NCBI GenBank assembly: GCA_034933305.1
Contig: JAYFNU010000001.1
Location: 62,001 to 126,000, forward strand
Direction of reading: 5' to 3'
Source: JAYFNU01 sp034933305
Lineage (GTDB): Bacteria > Bacillota > Clostridia > Oscillospirales > Ruminococcaceae
DNA length: 64,000 nt
A program made the translations under genes and the position numbers. The number at the start of each line of letters is the position of its first letter. Within the stretch, counting starts at the first letter, position 1. This document shows positions 45,546-53,939 of the stretch, piece by piece. A model generated the notes under the pieces. The model was not told the DNA's origin. It searched no databases and saw only the letters and a list, made by a program, of their open reading frames with translations.

Positions 45546-45655
45546 ATCTGCGTTTTCCTTTCTATAGATTTGGACTGTGTTCAGCAAGGCAGCTCCGTCC
45601 ATCCGACCTGCCTTATTGCTATCAGCTGTGCATACGCACCACCTCCTTGGGGAAT

Positions 45656-45733
45656 AAAAAAGCACCCAAGCTGTTACACTTGAGTGCCGGTTAATGGGCA
45701 AAACAAAAGCGACCAACTTTTACGGTTGATCGC
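45656..45733 (-). terminator. two leftward hairpins upstream of the ATPase gene
   Basis: CTTGAGTGC with its partner at 45662-45670 is followed leftward by TTTTTT; a second stem GCGACCAAC/GTTGATCGC (45709-45733) is followed by TTTTG. They separate the R-M control region from the ATPase gene. The rest of 45546-45772 holds no gene. Confidence 0.55.
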
Positions 45734-45772
45734 CTTTGGCTTGATCACTAAAAAAACCTGTTAGCCCAATGC

Positions 45773-45798
45773 CACTTATCGTCTGTAGACTCATAGTC
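45773..45798 (+). promoter_or_regulatory. tandem C-boxes of the R-M controller
   Basis: CACTTATCGTC and GACTCATAGTC are separated by TGTA. The second is a perfect GACT-n3-AGTC palindrome and the first matches GACTTATAGTC at 9 of 11 positions, the known operator pattern of C-proteins. They lie 45 nt before the controller gene. Confidence 0.75.
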
Positions 45799-45842
45799 TG
45801 CTTTGGCGTAAAATTTAATGATAAGATAGGAGGGTTATAACC

Positions 45843-46052
45843 ATGGACATCATCAAGGTGTTTGGCACCAACCTAAAGAAAATGCGCCTTGAAAAAGGCC
45901 TCTCACAAGAAAGATTCGCCGAAATCTGCGGTTTACACAGAACATATATCAGCGATATTGAATGCTTCCAACGTAATGTGTCTCTGGAAACGGTTCAGAA
46001 GATAGCCGATGCGCTCAACATAGAAGCATACAGACTGTTTATGGAGGAATAA
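45843..46052 (+). CDS. restriction-modification controller (C) protein, XRE type
   Basis: 69 residues forming one helix-turn-helix domain (LSQERFAEICGLHRTYISDI, SLETVQKIADALNIEA), the usual C-protein size. AGGAGGGTTATAACC precedes the ATG. The gene lies 3 nt before the endonuclease gene and downstream of tandem C-boxes, so autogenous activation with delayed endonuclease expression is expected. Confidence 0.85.
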   Translation: MDIIKVFGTNLKKMRLEKGLSQERFAEICGLHRTYISDIECFQRNVSLETVQKIADALNIEAYRLFMEE

Positions 46053-46055
46053 GAA

Positions 46056-46646
46056 ATGAATTACACCATTAAAAATGATGAGATTGCTGACTTCAATGAA
46101 AGTGAAGCTTTTGAGTTTCCCAAATACACTTCTCAGTTAATTAACTGGGCAAATCAAAATGCTCAGGGAACACGCGCAAATGTTGTTGGACAGATGTCCG
46201 ATCTGTTCCCTCAGTTTATGGAAGAATGTGACGATATTACCATCGAAAATTGGAAAGAATGGTACACCAAGAAATACCCCAATGCGTTCGCAACAGCAAC
46301 GGATAAAATATTTGCTCAGGTTCAGAATCTTAAGAATGCCATTCCTCTAATCGACAGGGAAATGGTTGAACGCTGGGTGGAAGATCTTGTTATTCTAAAA
46401 ACCTTTAATGGCCTATACGTTCAGAAGGCTATCCTTGCTTTCCTTGCCAAAAAACAAGGGAAGTCTTATCGCCTTGCTACTCCTGACGAAGAATCCAAGG
46501 GAATCGATGGTTATGTTGGCAACACCCCTTATTCCGTAAAGTCTAACACCTATAAAACAATGAAACGCTTATCTGAAGTAATTGACGTTAAAATGGTTTA
46601 TTACGAAAAGACAAAAACCGGCTTAAAGATTGAGGTAGATGATTGA
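46056..46646 (+). CDS. MjaI-like type II restriction endonuclease, subunit 1
   Basis: 196 residues. I recognise MjaI-family features: FPKYTSQLINWANQNAQGTR near the start, DREMVERWVEDLVILKTFNG, and a nuclease core LATPDEESKGIDGYVGNTPY followed by SVK (D...xVK, PD-(D/E)xK-like). GGAGGAATAAGAA precedes the ATG. MjaI cuts CTAG; the site here is unproven. Confidence 0.72.
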   Translation: MNYTIKNDEIADFNESEAFEFPKYTSQLINWANQNAQGTRANVVGQMSDLFPQFMEECDDITIENWKEWYTKKYPNAFATATDKIFAQVQNLKNAIPLIDREMVERWVEDLVILKTFNGLYVQKAILAFLAKKQGKSYRLATPDEESKGIDGYVGNTPYSVKSNTYKTMKRLSEVIDVKMVYYEKTKTGLKIEVDD

Positions 46647-47247
46647 TATGGCATCTGAGAAAGTATTAAATAACTACTATAACATTGGCGGATACAATAA
46701 ACCGGCAAGGATCGGTTATATGATGAACATGATAAGGCAGCTTAAGCCTTTGACCGAGGATGAGTGGAAAATCTGGTATTTTGACAATGTTCATGACGAA
46801 AGTTATTTAAATGGATTGGCAGCAGAAATGCATGATAGCATTCCTGCTTCTTACGCCGTTTCATTGCAAGAGTGTAAGGACTATATCTACGATGTTATGT
46901 TTCGAAGGACATTTCAAGGATATAACAAAGAAAAACTCGCTCTTCAATTATTGAGACGTGAAATATCTCATTCGGTGCAAGAGGCTCCTAAAGAATGGGA
47001 TACAAACTATTTTATTGACTTCTACGTAAATGATCGAGCTGGCAAACCAATAGGAATTCAGCTAAAACCTGAGTCTTTTTACTACGGTCATTATCAGTAT
47101 GTTGTTGATATCAGAGGGAAAATGCAAGCATTTTGTGATCTGTATCAAACATCCGCATTCGTCTTACAATACTCTGTTGATAATCGAACAGATAGAATTT
47201 CCATTTCCAATCCAACGGTAATTGAAGAGATACGTAATCTGATTTGA
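46639..47247 (+). CDS. second endonuclease-like protein of the R-M system
   Basis: 202 residues; ATG 46639 overlaps the previous gene by 8 nt (ATG 46648 is an alternative). Its layout parallels subunit 1: RIGYMMNMIRQLKPLTEDEW, YIYDVMFRRTFQGYNKEKLA, and a nuclease-like IDFYVND...IGIQLKPESF. It may be a partner subunit of a heteromeric enzyme or a diverged duplicate. Confidence 0.65.
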   Translation: MIDMASEKVLNNYYNIGGYNKPARIGYMMNMIRQLKPLTEDEWKIWYFDNVHDESYLNGLAAEMHDSIPASYAVSLQECKDYIYDVMFRRTFQGYNKEKLALQLLRREISHSVQEAPKEWDTNYFIDFYVNDRAGKPIGIQLKPESFYYGHYQYVVDIRGKMQAFCDLYQTSAFVLQYSVDNRTDRISISNPTVIEEIRNLI

Positions 47248-47250
47248 TAA

Positions 47251-47288
47251 ATAGAGAAGCGGGCGCAATTATGTGCCCGCTTCTCTAT
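47251..47288. terminator. bidirectional terminator between convergent R and M genes
   Basis: ATAGAGAAGCGGGC and GCCCGCTTCTCTAT pair perfectly (14 bp) around 10 nt, followed rightward by TTGTTTAT-type sequence. It serves the endonuclease genes and, less strongly, the methylase gene. Confidence 0.8.
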
Positions 47289-47308
47289 TTGTTTATATTT
47301 TATAGCTT

Positions 47309-48382
47309 TTATAATGCTAAACTCATTTGTTCTGGCCGGTGTATAGGTTTGAACTTTTCGTAATGACACTCATAACCTGAATCTGTTCTCTCAATGCTCT
47401 TCAGCTGTTCAATCTCAATGGCTGTTTCTTGTTTTGTTTTTACACTAAAACCATGGGGGCCATTATCATAACACTTGGCTTTTTTATCATCCGGCAAAGC
47501 CGCAATAAACTCCAAATGACGTTTGATTCGACTGTCAATAATTGCATTAGCAGCTTCGGTAGTAATACCCATGTTCTCTATTGCAAGCTTTACTATTTCA
47601 GGATCAATATCTATACCGATGCTGTTTCGATTTGAAATCATGCACGCTATGTTTGTTGTTCCCAACCCGGCAAACGGATCGAGGACGGTATCTCCTTCTG
47701 CTGAATACATATTGATTAGGCGGTAAGGTATTTCGAATGGAAACGATGCATTACGATCTCGAGAAGCCTTTGTTTTTGCCATAATCTGAGAGGTTCCCTT
47801 GATTTCCCATAAATCTGAGAACCATACATTTCTTTCTTCCCAAAAGAAGGCACTTTTCTGTCTTAACTCTTTACCAGTTCCTTTAAAAACTCGTTTACCG
47901 CCTTTTCTAAAGACCAATATATACTCGTGCTCATATGTCACATACGCTCCAGCTGGGTACATTCCTGATCCCATAAACTTGTTAGGGGCGTTTGATTGTT
48001 TACGCCAATGAATGTCTGGTAGAACGCTATACCCCATCGCTAAGAATTGATTGATTATCATAGTGTGGTTCGAGTATAGCTGAAATTCCCCATCAATGGT
48101 TCTTGTAGCATCACCAATGTTAATGCAAACAAATCCATTATCATCGAGCACTCTATCGCATTCCTTCCAGACTGCGTTCAACACATCGTGCATTTTGTTA
48201 AACGCAGCTATTCCGTCTCCATTGGCCAAATCAGTACCTATCTCTGGGTTCTGTTCAGAAAACATCTCATCCCACATCTCAATCATGGGATATGGTGGTG
48301 AAGTGACCACCAAATTAACGCTCTTATCAGAGAGCTTTGATAAATTGCTACTATTAGCAGCGATCATAGTATGATTTGTCAT
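47309..48382 (-). CDS. type II DNA methyltransferase (beta class, probably N4-cytosine)
   Basis: 357 residues. Catalytic motif VVTSPPYPMIEMWDEMF comes first and the SAM motif DPFAGLGTTNIACM later, the beta-class order; SPPY favours N4-cytosine methylation. GAAAGGATAGAGTGAT precedes the ATG. It protects against the neighbouring endonucleases. Known partners of MjaI-type enzymes modify CTAG, which would fit. Confidence 0.87.
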   Translation of the reverse strand: MTNHTMIAANSSNLSKLSDKSVNLVVTSPPYPMIEMWDEMFSEQNPEIGTDLANGDGIAAFNKMHDVLNAVWKECDRVLDDNGFVCINIGDATRTIDGEFQLYSNHTMIINQFLAMGYSVLPDIHWRKQSNAPNKFMGSGMYPAGAYVTYEHEYILVFRKGGKRVFKGTGKELRQKSAFFWEERNVWFSDLWEIKGTSQIMAKTKASRDRNASFPFEIPYRLINMYSAEGDTVLDPFAGLGTTNIACMISNRNSIGIDIDPEIVKLAIENMGITTEAANAIIDSRIKRHLEFIAALPDDKKAKCYDNGPHGFSVKTKQETAIEIEQLKSIERTDSGYECHYEKFKPIHRPEQMSLAL

Positions 48383-48383
48383 A

Positions 48384-48596
48384 TCACTCTATCCTTTCAC
48401 CATTTTCCATCTCGAAAAAGCTTCGATACTGTACATCGAGTGCATTACAAATCAGCCCGATTTCTTCATCTGTAACAGTATTTCGCTTGAGCTTTGCATT
48501 TAAATTCTGCGGGCTTTCATTTATCATTCGAGCCAATGCAGCAATGCTAATGTTCTTTCGAACACAGAGCACTTTGATTTGTTCTGACCTATTCAT
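48384..48596 (-). CDS. small XRE regulator in front of the methylase
   Basis: 70 residues, a single helix-turn-helix (ISIAALARMINESPQNLNAK). Its stop is 1 nt before the methylase start region, so the two are one transcript. It may repress the methylase operon, giving the system two regulators. Upstream 48597-48739 is AT-rich and probably holds its promoter. Confidence 0.82.
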   Translation of the reverse strand: MNRSEQIKVLCVRKNISIAALARMINESPQNLNAKLKRNTVTDEEIGLICNALDVQYRSFFEMENGERIE

Positions 48597-48739
48597 AGTA
48601 TCACCTCGTTAATAGATATTATAAAACATTCAGTTGATATTTGCAACACTACTATTGATCGTTATAAGAAATTGCTTCCGCTATTTTCTTATGTATCGGT
48701 CAAAACATCCAGTCTACACTGGATATTCTGACCTTATCC

Positions 48740-49033
48740 TCAGCCCTGTGAGGACTTGTCTGCATTCAGCTGCTTGGCTCGTTCTCCGGCGGCTTTCTTA
48801 CGCTCCTCAGAGTAGGGAGCAGTCAGCCTGATGCTGATCCTGGCCTTGTCGATTTCGTAGGTCTCGCTGCCTTCATTGGTAGAAGCGGTCAATCGGCAGA
48901 GATCAGGATACTTCCGGGAATACTCAGCCAGCTTACGCTTCAAACCGGGATTGAAAGTGTAGATGCTGTAGGTATCATCACCTTCACTGGTCAGCAGGAT
49001 GGTTTCCTTCTCATACTTTGTCAGATGACTCAT
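48740..49033 (-). CDS. conserved small protein, paralogue of the ICE gene at 10059-10361
   Basis: 97 residues from ATG 49033 (MSHLTKYEKETILLTSEGDD) with GAGGTG upstream, overlapping the next gene by 23 nt. Tail PYSEERKKAAGERAKQL matches the ICE protein. Function unknown. Confidence 0.72.
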   Translation of the reverse strand: MSHLTKYEKETILLTSEGDDTYSIYTFNPGLKRKLAEYSRKYPDLCRLTASTNEGSETYEIDKARISIRLTAPYSEERKKAAGERAKQLNADKSSQG

Positions 49034-49244
49034 CGATGCCGTACACCTCATTTCTTACGCTGTACAGATAGGCCATATAGGTTTCATCGTCCCTGAACAT
49101 TGTCAGTCGCTGAATAACATTGAGGATGGCATCCTGCCGGTCCTTATCCTCAGTCAAGAGCAGATACTCAACCAACAGAGCAAGTGTTTCAAAGCGATCC
49201 TCCTGACCGAAGAATGCGAGAGTCCTCTTTTCCATAGTATCCAT
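49011..49244 (-). CDS. hypothetical protein of element C (77 aa)
   Basis: Starts MDTMEKRTLAFFGQEDRFET behind GGAGGTAGCGTAACT, 2 nt after the previous stop. Helical, soluble, no family recognised. Part of a tightly coupled set of four small genes before the recombinase. Confidence 0.72.
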   Translation of the reverse strand: MDTMEKRTLAFFGQEDRFETLALLVEYLLLTEDKDRQDAILNVIQRLTMFRDDETYMAYLYSVRNEVYGIDESSDKV

Positions 49245-49246
49245 AG

Positions 49247-49543
49247 TTACGCTACCTCCTTAAGTTCCATTTCCATAAGTTCCTTGGCAAAGTGCAGCTT
49301 GCGCTTCATGCCATGCTCCAACTGCAGGCGGTTCTGATAGAACAGCTGCTCAAAGCGTTCCTGATCAGAGTGCAGGAACAGCTTAACGATCAGATCCTCG
49401 ATATGCTCTTTGATATCGGGATCCACGGTGATGCGACTGAGATCGGTCAGCCTCATCATAGTGACCTCATAGGAAGGACAGGCCCAACAGAAGAGGATGT
49501 CCTGATCGATGAAGTCCAGTGCTACATTTTCAGTAAGCTTCAT
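49247..49543 (-). CDS. hypothetical protein of element C (98 aa)
   Basis: From ATG 49543 (MKLTENVALDFIDQDILFCW) with GGAGGTATTCAT upstream. Helical, with DIKEHIEDLIVKLFLHSDQE. No domain recognised. Confidence 0.7.
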   Translation of the reverse strand: MKLTENVALDFIDQDILFCWACPSYEVTMMRLTDLSRITVDPDIKEHIEDLIVKLFLHSDQERFEQLFYQNRLQLEHGMKRKLHFAKELMEMELKEVA

Positions 49544-49661
49544 ATGAATACCTCCATAGTGTGTTGTGAAATAAAAAAAGCGGTGTTGACCGATGATTCT
49601 CAGAACAACAACCGCTATGGGTAACCTATTCAGTTGTAATGGTTTGTTTAGAAATCTGCCA

Positions 49662-49958
49662 TCAAGACCGTATGAAATCACCTAACAGACACCGAAACAT
49701 AACAATTCTCTCTATGATCCAGTTGCCGATATGAGGGATGATAAAGACCACGAATGCAACAATCAGCATTCGGATCACCTCGCCGCCAGTACTGAGACCG
49801 AAGGCAAGACTGGCGATTGCAGTCAGGGAACAGATGCCTGACAGAATACCGAAGATCACGCTCGATATGCTGTTCAGGAAGATACCGATCCACTGGATCA
49901 GCACGATTGGCAGAAGCAACGGCAACGCAATGCACTTGAGTATAAACTTGATAATCAT
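49662..49958 (-). CDS. small membrane protein of element C
   Basis: 98 residues from ATG 49958 (MIIKFILKCIALPLLLPIVL), chosen for GGAGGTTCTATT. Three hydrophobic stretches cover most of it (including IRMLIVAFVVFIIPHIG). Membrane location is clear; entry exclusion or channel interaction would be possible for a mobilizable element, but nothing in the sequence proves it. Confidence 0.7.
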   Translation of the reverse strand: MIIKFILKCIALPLLLPIVLIQWIGIFLNSISSVIFGILSGICSLTAIASLAFGLSTGGEVIRMLIVAFVVFIIPHIGNWIIERIVMFRCLLGDFIRS

Positions 49959-50000
49959 AATAGAACCTCCATCGGAAGAAGTCTGTTTGTGACCCCTTCC

Positions 50001-50033
50001 ATGAGACACTATGACTTCTTAACCTCTTCTTTT
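50001..50033. repeat. 33-bp inverted repeat, right copy (with 43074-43106)
   Basis: Begins ATGAGACACTATGACTTC and lies between the membrane protein and recombinase genes. CACTATGAC, also present in both oriT-like sites, is its core. Confidence 0.75.
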
Positions 50034-52776
50034 ACATTGCCGGTTTGACGGTTTCAGCCTCATCCTGAGCCTTCTGTTCGGCTCGCCAGTCACGCATCTT
50101 CAGGATGCCGTGTTCATGGCTGCATTCTTCAGAGCAAGTCTTGGTATTCGGACCGGCAGGCCAAAACTCCTTACCGCAATGAATACATATTCTCTTGTTA
50201 TAAGGATGGCCTTCCTTAGTCGCCGGATCATGACCATAACGACTCATGAACGAGCCATTCGTCCTGCACTCGGCAGAGCAATAAACCTGATTAGGCTGCT
50301 TCGGATAGAACATCTCACCGCAGTACTTGCAAGGAACTGCCTCATACATATGACCGCCTCGTTCAGCTATGGTAACCTCACGGAGCTGGTCCCGCTTTTC
50401 CTTATCAAGTGCAGCCTGTCGCTTGTAAGCACATTCTTTGGAACAGCAGATGGCACTCGGACCTTCAGGCCAAAACTCTTTTCCACAGACAGGGCATACC
50501 TTCTTGTGAAAGCGATGACCTTCTTTTTCAGCGGGATCTGTGCCGGTTCTTCTCGCTTCAGCAGACTTATTGGTACAAGCCTTACAGCAGAATCGCTGAT
50601 GATGCTTCTCCGGCCAAAACGGAGTACCGCAGTACTCACATTCTCTTTGTGGGTACGGATGGCCATCATTCTCAGCCAGTGCCATCTCCCTGATTGCATC
50701 TCGCTTGGCTTTCTCTTTGTCGGCAACAACCTCATGATAATAGGTGTTCTGTCGGTCAATACGATGACTGCGCTTGCATTCCTCAGAACACATGACCTCC
50801 TGACCATTCACCGGCCAGAACGGTTTGCCGCAGACAATACAGTTCTTTTGTTTATACGGATGATCGCCCCTCTCGGCATATCGCTGAGCCTTGACACGGG
50901 CAGCCTTGGCAGCATTCGTGCATTCCTTGGAGCAGTATCTCTGACGGTTTCCGTTAGGCCAAAATTCCTGACCGCAGTGTTCGCAGACACGCTTCGGGAA
51001 TTTATGACCTTCATTTTCGTCATAGCGTTCCTGCTTCTTACGCTTGTTGTACTGCTTCTGCACTTTCTTTTTATGAGCCTTCTTCTCACGGACACGCTTA
51101 GCTTCCTGTTTTTCGGCGGCCTTAATCTCTTCAGGAGAGAATGCAAGTTCAAACTGTCCAATGAAGTTGAAGTAAAGCTCAATTTCCTGTGTTCGGTTTC
51201 TGCCTCTGCCGTTAGGCTCATGGACAATCACCTTATCAACAAAGGCATGAAGCAGTTCCTCTGTCAGCTCTGCCGGTTCCTTGTACTTGTGGATCAGCTT
51301 GATAAAACGATCGATCTGCAGGGGCTTTCCCTGAATAAGGGCAAGCTCTTTTTTCAGTTCTTCGATGCGTTCCTCGCAGGCCGTCTGTTCCTTGTCGTAC
51401 TGTGCCATCAAGGTCTTGTACTGACGTTCAAGAATGAGACCGGCAAAGAAGTTTTCATAGAGAGAACGGAGCTTCACATCCAGCTCCTCGTACTGTCTTT
51501 CCAGTTCTTCGAGCTGCTGTTTCTTCTCAACCGGGACCGCATCAACCTTGGCCTGAGCCTTCAAGCGAAGCTGTTCGGCAAAGGCCGCTTCATCCTCAAT
51601 GACAAACTTGGACATTCTTTGAATACTTGAAAGAATAAGACCTTCAACGGCCTCAGCATTCACATAGTGGGCAGAGCATTCAGTACCTCGCTGACCGTAG
51701 GCCCCACAACGGAACGAATAGTAGCGGTCATCAGGATCGCCGTCCTTGTGCTTCTTGGCAGACTGTAGTGCCATTCTTGATCCGCAATCAGAGCAGAACA
51801 GATAACCACTCAGCTTGTGCTGCTGGTAAGTTCCCGCCGGTGTTTTCCTTGGGGAACGGACTCTCTGCTTTTGAACGCTGTCCCAAAGCTCCTGACTGAC
51901 AATAGCTTCATGAGTGAAGTAGAAGATATACTGCTCATCCTCACTGGTTGACCTTCTCTTGTCGGTCTTGAAGTTGGTGCTGACGGACTTTTTCAGGATC
52001 GTATGACCAAGATACTCCTGACGGTCAAGGATCGCATTGACGGTGGTATTGCTCCATCCATACGGATCAAAATAACGCTTACCGTTATTCTGTTCAGGAT
52101 GAAACTTGGCTGTATAAGCCGAAGGGATTAGCACTTGTTCTTCCTGCAGCTGCTTTGCGATCTGAGTCGGACTCATGCCGGTATCGGCCATATCAAAGAT
52201 ACGTTTGACCACCAACGAAGCGACCGGGTCCACAACTAAGGTCTGCTTATCTCCGGGCATACGATTGTAACCAAACGGAATACTTCCGCTGCATCGCTTG
52301 CCATCGGCCATGCGAGAATTGAAGATGGATTTGATCTTGTTGCTGGTATCTCTTGCGTACCATTCGTTCATGATGTTGAGGAACGGAGTGAAGTCATTAT
52401 CAGATCCGTTCTCACTATCAACGCTGTTGTTGATTGCAATGAAGTGGATTTCTTTCTCTGGGAACAGTATCTCGGTATAGAACCCTACTTGCAGGTAGTT
52501 ACGACCAAGTCGGCTCATATCCTTAACGATGATCACACCGACATTCCCGGCATGAACCTCAGCCAGCAGCTCCTGAAAGCCTGGGCGATTAAAGTTTCTG
52601 CCGGTATAACCGTCATCCGTGAAGTGACGGATATTGGTGAAGCCATTTCTCGTTGCGTAATCTTCGAGATATTTTTTCTGATTGGTGATACTGTTGGACT
52701 CGCCCTTCAGCTCATCGTCCTTTGAAAGACGCTCATAAAGTGCTGTAATCAGCGGTTTTATTGGTTTCTTAGCCAT
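50032..52776 (-). CDS. large serine recombinase of element C with six C-terminal zinc fingers
   Basis: 914 residues, far longer than the 541 and 622 of elements A and B. AGGAGGTAGTC precedes ATG 52776. Catalytic Ser 18 in ALYERLSKDD; VIIVKDMSRLGRNYLQVG; zinc ribbon CSDCGSRMALQSAK; DUF4368-like VDKVIVHEPNGR. From about residue 600 there are six repeats of CxxCGx(E/P/M)F(W/Y)P...C(S/C)xxC, each introduced by a GH or DH-x-(Y/F) motif. The array is probably an added DNA-binding region. Confidence 0.93.
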   Translation of the reverse strand: MAKKPIKPLITALYERLSKDDELKGESNSITNQKKYLEDYATRNGFTNIRHFTDDGYTGRNFNRPGFQELLAEVHAGNVGVIIVKDMSRLGRNYLQVGFYTEILFPEKEIHFIAINNSVDSENGSDNDFTPFLNIMNEWYARDTSNKIKSIFNSRMADGKRCSGSIPFGYNRMPGDKQTLVVDPVASLVVKRIFDMADTGMSPTQIAKQLQEEQVLIPSAYTAKFHPEQNNGKRYFDPYGWSNTTVNAILDRQEYLGHTILKKSVSTNFKTDKRRSTSEDEQYIFYFTHEAIVSQELWDSVQKQRVRSPRKTPAGTYQQHKLSGYLFCSDCGSRMALQSAKKHKDGDPDDRYYSFRCGAYGQRGTECSAHYVNAEAVEGLILSSIQRMSKFVIEDEAAFAEQLRLKAQAKVDAVPVEKKQQLEELERQYEELDVKLRSLYENFFAGLILERQYKTLMAQYDKEQTACEERIEELKKELALIQGKPLQIDRFIKLIHKYKEPAELTEELLHAFVDKVIVHEPNGRGRNRTQEIELYFNFIGQFELAFSPEEIKAAEKQEAKRVREKKAHKKKVQKQYNKRKKQERYDENEGHKFPKRVCEHCGQEFWPNGNRQRYCSKECTNAAKAARVKAQRYAERGDHPYKQKNCIVCGKPFWPVNGQEVMCSEECKRSHRIDRQNTYYHEVVADKEKAKRDAIREMALAENDGHPYPQRECEYCGTPFWPEKHHQRFCCKACTNKSAEARRTGTDPAEKEGHRFHKKVCPVCGKEFWPEGPSAICCSKECAYKRQAALDKEKRDQLREVTIAERGGHMYEAVPCKYCGEMFYPKQPNQVYCSAECRTNGSFMSRYGHDPATKEGHPYNKRICIHCGKEFWPAGPNTKTCSEECSHEHGILKMRDWRAEQKAQDEAETVKPAM

Positions 52777-52855
52777 GTTTTGACTACCTCCTTCCTTATA
52801 GAGTTATGTACCGAATGAACACTGTATTGAGTTTCATCCTCCCAAATTGTACCCA

Positions 52856-53370
52856 TTCGGGTCGGTCACGACATAGCTTGAGTGGCATTGCATGAGGTTG
52901 GGTTTCAGCCAGAAGCGGGTTTTGCCGGAACCGGAACCGCCCACGACCAGGACATTTTTATTCCTGGCCGTTTTGGGGTCCTTGGGGCGGTTGTTCATGG
53001 TAAGACGCTCCGTGGCTGTCAAAATCACGTTGTTTTTGAACACCGGGTCGGTATAGGGCTTGATGTCCTCCTGCGTGCCCCAGCGGGCCGTGCCGTACTC
53101 CATGTTCTTCCGGAATTTTCTGGCGTTTTTGCTTTTGACATAGACCACAAGCCGCATGATCGCGGCAATGCAGATGCCAACGCAGAGATCGACCGGATGA
53201 AAGCTTGGCGTAGCGTTCTGAAATGCAGCTGTCAGTCCGTCCATGATATGCAGAGCTTTTGTTGAAAAGTCTGTACCAGGCGCGAGGCGGACTGCCTGCC
53301 CGATCTTCGTGGCGAACAGGGCGATGAAAGCATAGGGAATATTGGGGACAACGTATTTCTTTACGTTCAC
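52856..53370 (-). pseudogene. traG: traG/virD4 coupling protein gene, 5' third
   Basis: GTG 53370 overlaps the pcfB stop (GTGA). Two N-terminal membrane segments (IPYAFIALFATKIGQ, VDLCVGICIAAIMRLVVYV), GTARWGTQEDIKPY and Walker A VVGGSGSGKTRFW lead to SSYVVTDPN, where element C begins; a few foreign residues and a stop follow. Joined to the other two parts it gives 588 aa, normal for TraG. Confidence 0.93.
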
Positions 53371-53858
53371 AGTTCGCGCTCCTTTTCCTTGTTCTTCACC
53401 CTATCCTTTGAAGCCGCGCGAATATGCTCTGCCAGACTGCGGATTTGTGCGATGATAGAGGGCTTATCTTTCTGCTGAACCTGCTTAGCCGTAAACTCCG
53501 TAAATGCGGCAGTCAGCGCGTCGGTGTCCCTTGCTTTGAAAAATACGAGGTATTTCGGGATCTCGCCGCTGCGGTCTTTCTTGATGGCGTAATCGACGCC
53601 ATATTTCCGGGCGACACGCTCAAAGGATTTGATATTGCTGTCAGTGACCTCGATGTTGCTCACGCCCTGATTCTGGCCGATCAGCTGCTTCACTGTCTGT
53701 TTGCCCGTGGGCTTAACCGGCCCGGCCAGCTTCTTGTCATGCCTTTTCTGCTTTTTGTAAGCCAGATATTTTGACATGGCCTCTTTCAGCACACGAGCAG
53801 TGAGCTTCGTGGTCGTAATGGCGAGAGTGACAGTTTTTGATTCGATTTCTTCCTGCAA
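53367..53858 (-). CDS. PcfB-family protein
   Basis: 163 residues from TTG 53858 after AAAGGAGGAAGCAC. Conserved LTARVLKEAMSKYLAYKKQK and FKARDTDALTAAFTEFTAKQ. PcfB proteins are encoded immediately before the coupling protein in Gram-positive conjugation systems and bind relaxosome components, as the position here implies. Confidence 0.87.
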   Translation of the reverse strand: MQEEIESKTVTLAITTTKLTARVLKEAMSKYLAYKKQKRHDKKLAGPVKPTGKQTVKQLIGQNQGVSNIEVTDSNIKSFERVARKYGVDYAIKKDRSGEIPKYLVFFKARDTDALTAAFTEFTAKQVQQKDKPSIIAQIRSLAEHIRAASKDRVKNKEKEREL

Positions 53859-53939
53859 AGTGCTTCCTCCTTTCCACTAAAAGAATTTTTTAACGCCCCT
53901 CAAGTCAAATAGACTATTTCTGACGAATGATAGTTGTCT

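Larger units (their letters stand above)
41922..52855 (-). mobile_element. element C: MOBV mobilizable element with restriction-modification system
   Basis: About 10.9 kb inserted in traG between VVTDP and KGSVVVECG. The junctions share TTCGG (41922-41926 and 52856-52860; CCGAA on the coding strand). Contents: CHC2 primase-like protein, TnpW-like, YdbC, MOBV relaxase, oriT, RepA-like ATPase, a type II R-M system, four small unknown proteins and a 914-residue serine recombinase at the right end. Same core order as element B. Confidence 0.9.
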
